The translations under genes and the position numbers were made by a program. The notes beneath the pieces are model-generated. The model did no database searches. It was not told the origin of the DNA and saw only the letters and a program-made list of their open reading frames with translations. A DNA stretch of 64,000 nucleotides, taken from positions 33,544,520 through 33,608,519 of the forward strand of contig NC_092701.1 in NCBI RefSeq assembly GCF_964275005.1, written 5' to 3'. This document shows, piece by piece, positions 22,200-33,800 of this stretch (position 1 is the first letter of the stretch; every line of letters begins with the position of its first letter). This DNA comes from Diadema setosum (lineage: Eukaryota; Echinodermata; Echinoidea; Diadematoida; Diadematidae).

Positions 22200-24600
22200 T
22201 GTTGCCATAGTAACCACTCATTTTTGTATCAAATTGAACCATTTAATCTATAAAGGTGAAATTTGGTGTGTATGATGCTCTTTAAGTGTAGTTTTGCAAA
22301 ATGTCATTTGTATTTGCATCGGACAATGCGTTGCCATGGTAACCGCATTTTTTTAAAAAATCCTGTGGAGTGAACTTCTTCCACAGTTTTCAAGCAATTG
22401 AAACCAAATTTGGTAGGCATTATGGCCCTGAGGTATAGATGTGGAACACATAATTTTTGTGTTTGTCACACAAACCGTTGCCAAGGTAACCACAATTTTA
22501 CCAAAACCTTGCAGATTGAATAACTTTTCCATCATTCAAGCAATTAAAGTCAAATTTAGTATGTACCATGATCTAGAAGTGTAGTTTTGCAAGACATCAA
22601 TGTGTTAGTTTAAGGAAAATGTGTTGCCATGGTAACCACTCATTTTGTATCAAAATTAAACCATTCAAGCTATGAAGGTCAAATTTGGTGTGTGTGATGG
22701 TCTTTAAGTGTAGTTATGCAAAATGTCCCTTGTGTTTGTATCAGACAATGCATTGCCATGGTAACCACACTTTTTACCCAAACCTTGTGGAACTCAGTGT
22801 CAACTCTGTAATTGTACAGTAAACTAAAATTATTCTGTCTCCAATTCGACAAGTGCACAAACTTGGTATTAACATCATTGCCCTCATGACATCACATACT
22901 ATAAAGCAGCACTAGGGGCGGGGTATTAATCACCTTCAGTGATAATTCTAGTTTCATTTCTGTTGTTTTAACAACAACCAAAAAAAAAAAAAAAAAAATA
23001 GAAAGGCAGCACCAGAGGGGGATGCGCCCCCTCTCGATCGGCGATTGCGTCAACCACTAAATGTCAAAACTCATTGCTTGCATTACAGGGGCGGGTCCAG
23101 GAATTCCGTAAAGCGTAAAGGGGAGACGTCTTTCTTTTGTTTAAACGAAAAAAAAGAGAAAAAAATGTGGGGGGGGGGGGTGCGGCAGTCTTTAATTTTG
23201 TAAAGGGGCCCCCCTTTACGGAATTCCTGGTTCCGCCCCCTGTAATGCAAACAATGGGTTTTGACATTAACTTGTGGTTGACGCAGTCGCGGATCGAGAG
23301 GGGGGGGGGGCGGTACCCCCTCCTCGTCTCTATTTTTGTTAACACAAAAGAGATTAAATGAAAAAAAGGCGAGGCGGTTTGCGCAAGCTTTTGATTTTTA
23401 TAAAGGCGTCTCCTCTTTGCGGAATTCCTGGACCCGCCCCTATATTGCAATCAATGTGTTTTTACATTGTGGTTGACGCAATTGCGGATCGAGAGGGGGC
23501 GCATCCCTCTGTGGTGCCTCCTTTCATTTTTTTTTTTAATAACCAAAATAAAAAGAAAAAATAGGGGGGGGGGGAGGGGCGGCAGGTTATAATTTTGTAA
23601 AGGCGCCTCCCCTTTACGGAATTCCTGGATTCACCCCTGTAAGGCAAGCAATTAGTTTTGATATTATGGTTGACGCAATCGTGGATCGAGAAGGAGGCAC
23701 ATCCCCATCTGGTGCCCCCGCTTTTTTAAAATTAAAACAATAACAATTAAAACGAAAAATGGTTTTGACATTTGTGGTTGACGCAATCATGGATGGAGAG
23801 GGGACTCATATATCTCTGGTGCCCCTGATGCGGCAGCCCTAATAATTATTTTGTAAAGGCGCCTCCCCTTTACTGAATTCCTGGATGCGCCCCTGTAATG
23901 CAAACGATGGGTTTTGATATTAACTTGTGGTTGACGCAATCAAGGATCGGGGGGGGGGGGCACATCCCCCTCTGGTGCTCCCTCTCTTTTTTCTTTACTT
24001 AAAACAATAGAAAAAAAATAATAAAATGGGGGTGGGGTGCGGCAGTTCCAATTTTGTAAAGGCGCCTCCCCTTTACGAAACTCCTGGATCCGCCCTTGTG
24101 ACGCGTTACGACATTTGCAGTACGTTTGGAAATTTTGACATTTGTGGTCGACGTCTTATGACATTTGTGGTTAATCCAATTTTGCCATTTGTGGTTGACG
24201 CAATCGCGGATTGAGAGGGGGCGCATCCCCTCTGGTGCCCCCTCTCTATATTTAACGCAACAAGAATAAAAATTGGGGGGGGGGGGGGGAGGATCTCGCC
24301 AGCCTTTGATTTTGGAAAGGCGACTCCTCTTTACGGAATTCCTGGATCCGCCCCTGTGACGCGGTATGACATTTGCAGTAAATTTGGAAATTTTGACGTT
24401 TGTCGTCGACGTGTTACGACATTAGTGGTTAATCCGATTTTGACATTTGTCGTCGACGTGCTATGACATTAGTGGTTGTTTTGACATTTGTCGTCGACGT
24501 GTTATGACATTAGTGGTAGTTATGACATTTGTCGTCGACGTGTTATGACATTAGTGGTTGTTTTGACATTAGTGGTCGATTTTGACATTAGTGGGCTCTA

Positions 24601-25190
24601 CAGGGGGGCTCAAAATGTTCGAAATTTTGGAAATCAACGTGTACAACATACTTTTACAGAATTGAAACATGAAAAAAGTGACCGGGATAGTGCGTCAGTG
24701 TTGATACCTGCATTTGCCACGGTTCCTTGCAGTTCGTGATGATCCTCCTCTAAAGGGCTCATTTCCCCATAGAGACGTGTGTTAAAATTCAAAATTCAAA
24801 AAATTCTTTAAAATAGCTGGGAGAAATGAGGTGTTTCATCTTCACTGCCGTGAAAAAGTGAGATATACCCTTTCATCCATCAAATTTCCAAGGGGATTTC
24901 TTCGGCTCAAACTCTGTCCAAGGGTTCGCAAAGCCAGACTACGAGTTATATTTACTCAAAACATCACATATTTTCTGTACATGCACCAAATCAAATACAT
25001 AGTCCCTTCAAATTTTATTAGAAAAGCTTTCATCTTCCAACCAAAATGCAGTTTGTAGAGAAAATTCCTACTCAGTATCTACAGCTATTCAGTTTCTTTT
25101 TTCTTTGCCAAAATGTAATTTTAATTTTTAATAAATTTTTTATTTATTTATTTTAGTGTCTTTGGTATGATTCAGGGACATTCCATTGTG
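24601..25190. other. Intergenic sequence without recognised feature
   Basis: Between the foldback element and the first lectin promoter only short frames without resemblance are present, ending in an AT-rich tract near 25110-25160. Confidence 0.45.
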
Positions 25191-25194
25191 AGCC

Positions 25195-25532
25195 CTAAAC
25201 GGGAGACTCTAGTCCTCCAGTGATAGCGGTTGATACTTTCTGAAAAGGACGTCGCCTGGAAATACTGTAGTCACCAGTTTACTTGATCAGTGTGCTCGCA
25301 CAACGATCAGATTGTTTTCCAGTCCGGCTCGCGGATGTTTCCCTTCCTGATCGTGCTGATGAACACATATCATTGAAACTGATCAATCATCAGTCCGATT
25401 TCAGCGGGGCGCATTGCATGGTTTTTGTTTTAGAAGGGATGCTTGAATGACTTCGTTCTTCTTATTCGCGCCTTCAAAGTGAAGTATTCGAGAGAGAGGA
25501 AGTAAGGCTAAATTTCTACAAAGAGACGGAAG
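25195..25532 (+). promoter_or_regulatory. Upstream region of lectin copy 1, conserved among three copies
   Basis: Blocks aligned by eye with the other two copies include CTCCAGTGATAGCGGTTGAT, CAGTCCGGCTCGCGGATGTTT, TGATCAATCATCAG and TTCAAAGTGAAGTATT. AGAGGAAGT, an ETS/PU.1-type core, lies at 25495-25503, 30 bases before the ATG. Promoter versus 5' UTR cannot be separated without a transcript start. Confidence 0.55.
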
Positions 25533-26524
25533 ATGAGAAGGTGGAATTCACATCGTTTCGCTGTGTCGGTATATCTATTGTTTGCTCTGCTTCATGGCAA
25601 GATGCTTGTAGACGGCAGATGTGAGTTTCCGATTCCGATCAAGCCTACGTGTGATATATGTTTATACAAATATACATTGGCTCATACAATATACGATTAT
25701 AATTATACGGTGTGATTTTTCTAACTCTTCTTTTGTCTTTTTTCCAAGTTGAAAGGGAAATCCACCTCCAAAATCAATAAACTTCAAAAGAAAATGAAAA
25801 ACAACAAAACATTCCCTACAGAACGATACGAAAATGTCAAAAATCGGATAAGAAATAAGGAAGATATAACATTTCGGAATTTCACTTTTTTTTTTTTGCC
25901 CGGAAAACACTTCTTGACCAGTTGTTATGACTTTTCAAATCAGCAAGTTGACGATATCATGCTCTGAAACTTTCCTATTCACTTCGTTTACGGAAATGAC
26001 AAAAATCTCATATTTCAGCTTTTGGAATATAAAACTTGCCTAAAAACCACGGGAAATAAAAAAGAACAGATGTTAACTCTGATATATCTTGGTACGGGAA
26101 CATGCTTTTATTTGTATGAACTAAAAATAACACACTTCCGAATTTCATATAAAACATACATGAAAAGTTTTGATGGTAAAAAAGACATCGCTTATTTGAA
26201 TATTCATAAGCACTGGTCAAGAAATATTTTCCGAAAAAAAAGGTGAAATTTCAAACTGTGATATCTTCCTTATTTCTAATCCAATTTTTGTATCGTTCTG
26301 TAGGGAATATTTTCTCTTTCATTTAAAGCTTATTTAATTTTCGGGTGGATTTCCTCTTTAATCTGTCAGTGTGTTAAAAATCTTGTTCCGAGTTAAACTT
26401 CTAGGTGATTAGATATCAATTCGGAAATCAGATCAGACGATAGGCTTGAGAACGAAGGTCAAGAATACCTTACTTTCTTTATCAAGTATAAAATAAACTT
26501 ACGCACGCACACACACACACGCAC

Positions 26525-26582
<58 letters not shown>

Positions 26583-28727
26583 GCGTGTGTGTGTGTGTGC
26601 GTGTGCGTGTGTGTGTGTTCTACTTTTTTCTCCACGTTTTCAAGGAATCGGTATGCAAAGAAATTAGAAATTTCACAGGTAATGAGGCAATATGTGGATA
26701 ATCTGGAACGCTAGCTTAGAAAGCTATGCAGCCTGGTATTACTCTGGGGTCGGAGTACAGTCCAGTAGGCACAATTAATGCTTTCTCACTGGGTCCCACT
26801 CTATATTTAGCACCTTTGGAACATGTCAAAGTCACAGGTGTGTGATGTGCTTTACACCACAAGAAAGAGATTTTTCGCTTTCAAAATATATCTTTGTTGT
26901 TATATACTTTAGCGGAGAAGTTGTAGAATTTTATCTCTGACAAATGGCCAATTTTGGGAAAAAAGTTAACCCCAAATTGTAAAATCTGCTTTAAAAAGAT
27001 AAACATTAGGACTTCTACCATTCTAATTGTATTAGAATGACATCATAATATGAAATACTATAAACCCCATATTCTTGAAATATAATGTGTAATAGAAATT
27101 TTCTCCATATGTGCGTATTTTGTGTAATATTCCATATTCTAACGATATGTCACGCCGTTACGCGTCATGCCGTTACGTTATGAGAACATTTTTTTTTTTT
27201 TTTTTTTGGGGGGGGGGGGGGAATTTTAACTTCTTGTGTGGTTTTTGTGTAAAGCAGTTTTCAGTTCATTTTCATCATCATCTTCATTGATGAGCTATTT
27301 AGAGTTAATTACATCATCTCAGCGGTAGATTTTTTTCGTATATGATTTTGCGTGTGACATTTGTCCTCCATTGCAATTCAACAGAAAATTCTACATGGGC
27401 GTGACAGACGACCTATTTCATTTCACCTCATCAGACTTTTTAACCAATTACATTATAGTGCATCTTTTCCTTAACTCCAAACCCACTAAAAATCACTAGG
27501 TTGAAAACATCAAGTATTATGCCGATAACACTCAACTTTATCCACTTATTAGGGTAGGAAATAGTAATCTTTACCTATTCAAATGTCAGCCATATTGTTT
27601 ACAATATTTATGTGCATGTGATGTCATATTTTCAAAGTTTACTATACTTCATTGAAATTGAAATACCTGTAGATTTTTTAGCTTTAAAAAGTGTGTTAGT
27701 CGCATTGTCAAACTGACCTTTCAAAGTTAGATTTCAGCTGTTCAAGAAAAAAAAAAAGTGACATCAAATCTGTACACGTTGAACTGCACATGTTTTTTCC
27801 TACTTTTTTTTTTTTTGCTGTTAAAATTGAAAAAGAAAGTGATACTGATTTTCTTTTTTTCTTCAATGTGAATACTAACACAGTTGAATTGTAAAAATAT
27901 ATTACAGGGATTTAACTAGATAACTAATGTACAGAAATACTATTGATACCAAAAGTGAAAATGTTTCCATAAATCTATTTGAACTCTATGCATGGCATTA
28001 AATAGATTTTATTGAAACAGTATTTTGTAGATCATTTTCTTGCTATTGCTGTAAAACAGACGTTCGTTACAACGTTATATTATTGACGTTACAACATCGA
28101 TATTACAATGAAAATTTAGAGACACACTTACTGTACAGGTAGTTGCCACGGAAATAAACAAAAAGTTTATATAATAGCTTGTTTTGACAAAACAAATGTC
28201 AGCCGATACAATATGGAATTGCCCATATATTCATATATTACTGTGTGAACATATATCACTTCTTGTTTTCGTGTGAGTCGTTTTAGACCGATGTCAGGAT
28301 GGATGGAGGCAGTACAAAGATCGCTGCTATCTCCTGGTACTGAAGACTACATCACAGGCAAAAGCGAAGGAGCTCTGCTTACAAGAGGATGCGGCTTTAC
28401 CGGAGATCTTGTCGGAATTAGAGGCCAAGTTTGTCGCATCACTCCTGGAACCCGTCACCGTCACATCCACGAGAAGAGCCTGGCTTGATTGCTACAGGGA
28501 AGCTAGTGGCAGCAGTGTCTGGGTGTGTGGCGATGATCGACATCCGGCTCAATATCTCCGTAAGTAAGAAAAAAACAACAACAAAAAACAAAAAACAAAC
28601 AAACAAACAAACAAAGGCCACACTAAACAACGTTGTACTACCCTTTCTTTTCCTCCCGTTCCTGCCTCTTTCTCTTCTTTTTCTTTGGGAGGGGGGGGGG
28701 GGATAAAAAGGCGAAAGTATGTTTTTG

Positions 28728-28784
<57 letters not shown>

Positions 28785-30724
28785 CATGAATTATACATAT
28801 ACATATATGATCCCGATGAAATCCCATTTTCTTTGCTCAATTTCTCACTACTAAATCATATTCTTTTCTGGCCAATTTCCTTTTGTTTGCGTTTAGGCCT
28901 ATATGATATCCATACCCTTTGTTGTTGTAAGGAAATAGGTCTATTCTACATCATTAATCGAAATTATTGTATGCCTGTAGCTAAAGTTGTAAACCCAGAT
29001 AAATGTCGTTTACAATTCTTTTTTTTTTCATAAACGCTGCATGAAAATTGGCTCCACCTTGCAAGACTGAGGTAGCCAAGGAGGGTATAGCAGTGTATAG
29101 CATTTCTACCATCCTCTACCTAGCGAATGGAATGAATGCAACGCTGAAAGTCACTTAACCCTTTGTATGCTTCCAGTGCTGATTGGCACAGAAAATCCCT
29201 GGGTGTACAAGCTTCGTTGTCCACAGTATTCAATGTCGGCCCTGGCACAGAAAGGGGTTAAAGGGCCTGTACAGTACTGGTTGAGGTGGGGATTCATGTT
29301 TTGAACATTCCTAAGTGAGATAATGAGAAAACTCTTATGAAATATGAAAGAGCATGTAATTTTAAGAATGATTCAACGTTTATTTGATGAAACTTGGTTT
29401 TCAAATGGCTGAGATATCCAAAAAAGTGATAATAATAAAAGGCGACAGGCCACGTTTTTATTAGGATCTCTTTGTTTCACCTTGTTTTTAGATATCTGAG
29501 CCATTTCAAAACCGATTTTCATCAAGTAAACTTTTGATACCCCTTAGAATTGCATGCTCTTTGACATCTTATAGAGTGGTTTCTGAATATCTCGCAAAAC
29601 GTTAAAAGCTAAATCCTCACCTCGACCAGAACTGTACACACCCTTTAATGGTGACGACATGAGCATACATTATTGAAGTGATGTGCACTTAGTAACTATA
29701 ACTACAAACTTCTGCCTACATAGCTGTCAGATCTCTTATAAGGCATTGGATACATTGTGCATCCTTTATTAGCATAGAAAGGATTTTCCTTTTAATCAGA
29801 AACTGCCTTTGAGAGTTAATGATCAAAGCGCATTGTGTGATTCGATGACTCTATTGTTTGTCTCGCTGAGCATTACCTGAACTTCAGCAAGGCTGATTTG
29901 CTAAGTGTGTTCAGTTGATTCCCCCCCCCCCTTCATAGTTTGTTCGGCTATGAACTCATAAATAAATCTTATACGTTCATTATTGCCACGATATTCAGTC
30001 AGAGTCCATCGGAGGCCAGCTAGGCTTTGACATTATTTTCACTTATTCACGTGCAAGCCAAGGTAGTTAGTTTAACCTTCAATGGATCAATCAATTATTC
30101 AGTGAGAGGCGATGGTGGATCCATTATCGCCTCATTTTGTTTATATAACAATAGTATAAAACTCTGGAGAAAAGACAAGTAGTTCCATAGGGTGCTGCGT
30201 CTGAAGGTCACTCAAAAAACAAAGAAAATTAGAAAGTAATGAATACGGATCATTACGCGTGTGTCACTGCTTGCGCCGATTCGAACTGTCCATTTTCTGC
30301 TGTTGTAGTTGTTTGATGTATCAAGAACTACCAGTATTCTGGTGTTTAAAAATTTAGGAGATTGACATTCATAAAATATAAATATAAACAGATAAATAAA
30401 AGAGATGACCTCACCATAATCGAGGGCGCCTTTCAGGTTCTTCAATCGCTTTCCCCCCGTCCGTCATCCGTTTTCGCTTGTCGTCCGTATACTGTTTATT
30501 ATCATATAAACTTTAAATGACGTGGTCAGTTTCTCAAGCAAGCTCAAAAGAAAAAAAAAATAAGGAAAGATTCCAAGCTGGTAAAGCTAGATGACCTTAC
30601 GAAGGACTCAGGTTGGGCCTGCAAGGCAAGCGCGCCGGAACACTTCTGTTTTATTTATTTATTTTTTTAGTTATTTATTCTTATTCTTATTTTTATTTAT
30701 TTATTTATTTATTTATGTATGTAT

Positions 30725-30779
<55 letters not shown>

Positions 30780-30784
30780 TGTAG

Positions 30785-30815
<31 letters not shown>

Positions 30816-33800
30816 TGTATGTATGTATTTATTTATTTATTTATTTATTTATTTGTTTAATTTTTTTTTTTTGGGGGGGGGGCAAAATCTCGACGGGGGC
30901 ACATTTGTGACGATATGAGATCCTCGGCGAGGGTGTAGAAGGGGATACCCCCCCCCCCCCACGGGAGGGACCTTTTGTAAAACAGAGTACAAAAGTCGCT
31001 TTTCGAGCATTTAAAAGCAAATTACTATAAGGAATTACACATAGTGAAAAGAATCAGTGCGAAAGACTATGGTTATTACATACGGGGGCACATCAATGTG
31101 ACGGCGTGAGATCCTCGGCGAGGGAGGGTTTGAAAGGGGGGATATCCCCCTCTCACGGTAGGGACTTTTTGTAAAAACAGAGTACAATTGTCACGTTTTT
31201 AGAGCATTTAAAAGCAAATTTCTAGGGAATTAACACGTTGAAAAAATCTGTTAGAAAGACTATGATCAAAACATACGGGGGTACCTTTGTGACGGTGTGA
31301 GATCTTCGGCGAGGGAGCGAAGGGACCGAGCGGGGGAAGGTATGGGAGGGGGATACCCCTCTCCCATAGGGACATTTTGTAAAAACAGTATAAAAGTCGC
31401 ATTTATAGAGCATTTAAAAACAAATTTCTAGGGGGTTAAACATAGGGAAAAAATTCATTGCGAAGGACTATGATTACAACATATGGGCGTACATTATGTG
31501 ACGGTATGAGATCCTCGGCGAGGGAGCGAGGCGACCGAGCGGGGGAGGGTGTGGGAGGGGGATATCCCCCTCCCAGGGTAGGGACTTTTTGTAAAAACAG
31601 AGTATAAAAGTCGCGTTTATAGAGCATTTTAAATCAAATTTCTAGGGAATTAAAGATAAAAGAAATCACTGCGAAGGACTATGATCATATCTTATGAAAA
31701 CTATTCATTTTGCTTTAAGTACGGGCAGAGCTAGCGAGCCACTTTCACTTTGCCATTCGTCTGAAATGTATTCATTAAAAGCTTAAACTTGATCGCATTG
31801 TTCGAGCAATAAAAGATATTTCTATACTACTAGAAAGCAGAGAAGAAAAGGAAAAATGTAAGGCTTACTAAAGGTATGTTTCAGCGGGCACACTCGAGGA
31901 CGCAAGGCTACCATGTATCCACTAAATTTACTCAAGTTGATATTAGCGTATAGATACAATAATGTATATTGTTAGTGTATTATAATTTTCGCGGCGAAAA
32001 TTTCGCATTTTCAGTTATGAAATTGACAACTTTTAGACAAAAAATGTCTTTATTGTTCATTTTGGTCTTTAAATAATTGATTATTATTTTGTGAAGGGGG
32101 GGGGGCGCTTTTTTTTTGGGGGGGGGGGGCAAAAACTCGTTTCGCCCCCAACATTTTATTGGGGGGGGGGGGGGGGGGCAAGTGCCCCCCTCCTCGCCCC
32201 CCCCCCCCCCCGCTTCCGACGCCCTTGCTGAAAGGTATACATTGTGTGATAACAGGTTTCACTATTATAAGCGGCGAATGTTTGCGAATGTTTGGAATTA
32301 TGGGCTTCGTCAGGGCTCGTAAAATGTCGCAATAAAATAAGTTCTATTTCTAATATTTTATCTATAGGGTTAGCCTTCGTTTGGTCAATAGCTAGTTTTG
32401 CTTACATAATGTCTAAGCATATTACACATGTTTACATGAACGTTCTCATATCAAGGTTTGCATGGTTTTAATGGCTCTAACCATCTCTGTTAGTTCGCGG
32501 TGTCTTGGCTGAAGAAGTTCTTTTCAGGAGCACATTCATTCCAGAAAGGAAGAAGACTTGTGGAGCACCACGAACCACCTGAGCTGCAACATTTGTTGTT
32601 CTTAACAGATTACCGTGCTCTAACGCAGCAAAATATAATGAATGCTAGCTTCAAGCAATGACACGTAGTTAACATTAGTATGTAAGCTGAATATTTGTTA
32701 CCAAGGCCGTCGAGAAAATGAAATGTCTCCGTGGCCTAGCGGCTTGCAGTTGTCTTGTAAATGATGAACATTCTCCCCTTCCTCCCCCCCCCCCCCGTAG
32801 GTTGGATCAGCAATCAACCAAATAACGCTGGTGGAAACGAGGATTGCTCGGAGATATCACAGTTTGGGAAATTCAACGATTTAAGCTGCACTCACGAGAG
32901 AATTCCACTCTGTGTAAAACCTGGTAGGAGAAATACACGCACACACGCACGGACGCATGCACTTAAGCACAACATGCACGCTTGCTCGGTTATGTACCGT
33001 CGTTCATATGTATTTCCTGCTCTTCTCGGTTACAGTTCATTATTCCGAAGGTTTGTTATTCCGAAGGTTCTTTAGTCCGAAGGTTCGTTATTTCGAAGAC
33101 TCGTTATTCCGAAGGTTCGTTAATCCGAAAATGTGATAAGGTTTGTTATTCCGAAGGTTCATTAATCCGAAAATGAAACAAAGCTCGTTACGGACCCTAT
33201 TTCATTTTCGGATCAACGAACCTTCGGAATAACCGAGCCCTATTTCGTTTGCGGGTTAATGAAACTTCGGAATATCGAACCCTATTTCATTTTCGAATAA
33301 ACGAGCCTTCGGAATAGCTTCGGAATATTATATATTATTATTATTATTATTATTATATAACCCTATTTTATTTTCGGAGTAACGAACCTTCGGAATAACG
33401 AACCTTCGGAATAACGCCACAAATGTTCGGATTAACGAACCTTCGGCCTAACGAACAGCATCCATCTTCCCAGTTGGGTACAGCTCGTTATTCCGAAGGT
33501 TCGTTATTCCGAAGCCTCTTTATTCCTAAGATTCGTTATTGCGAAGGTTCATTGTTCCGCATTTCATTTTCGGATTGACCAATCTTCGGAATAACGAACC
33601 TTCGGAATAACGCCACAAATTTTCGGATTAACGAACCCTTTTTCATTAAATCGGATTAACGAACCTCTAGGTATAGGGAATTTGCATGTTTGGGATGAAC
33701 GACCCTTCGGAATAACGAACCTTCGGAATAGCGAACCTTCGGAATAACGAACAGCACCCCTCTGTATTACATTGCACAGGAATGAAATCAGTGCAACACT

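Larger units (their letters stand above)
20010..22930. repeat. Tandem array of about 145-base units with X-box-like palindromes
   Basis: The core of the foldback element is a diverged array whose units carry GTTGCCATGGTAAC or a near form at 20717, 20862, 21010, 22201, 22330, 22477, 22623 and 22752. Spacing is 145-148 bases, alternating with 129. The units also share CCAAAACCTTGTGGA, CAAGCAATT and TGCAAGACA words. The left boundary reads ATACCCCCGCC and the right boundary carries an inverted relative, GGCGGGGTAT, so the array may be a separate element inside the arms. Two LINE fragments interrupt it. Confidence 0.75.
18442..24600. mobile_element. Large foldback transposon (TU/FB-like) with tandem-repeat arms
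   Basis: The outermost bases are TAGAGCCCACTAATGTCA and the exact inverse at the right end. Each outer arm is a run of short modules (CTAATGTCATAACACGTCGAC, ACAAATGTCAAAA). Inside these, a unit of about 200-270 bases, marked by GGGGCGGATCCAGGAATTCC and GAGGCGCCTTTAC, repeats about seven times on the left (near 18625, 18830, 19100, 19334, 19537, 19736, 19941). It repeats about six times inverted on the right (near 23205, 23405, 23600, 23855, 24060, 24310), with one direct copy near 23090. Terminal arms made of direct repeats are the hallmark of foldback elements such as the TU family reported from sea urchin. No transposase frame is seen, so it would depend on a helper. The frames reading FVKAPPLYGIPG in the arms are only the repeat unit translated. 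Confidence 0.75.

Noticed and set aside
18513-24214. Several open frames reading FVKAPPLYGIPG-like sequence on both strands
   Set aside because: They are the foldback element's tandem unit translated. The same words recur at each unit and change frame between units, with no domain.
30591-30918. Frames of Leu/Phe/Ile/Tyr repeats
   Set aside because: Translation of the (TTTA)n microsatellite.
32726-32760. A-box-like TGGCCTAGCGGC before lectin copy 1 exon 3
   Set aside because: No B box follows, so a tRNA or SINE call is not supported.
33040-33765. CRISPR-like repeat-spacer pattern
   Set aside because: Repeats alternate in both orientations with no constant unit or unique spacers, and the genome is animal.
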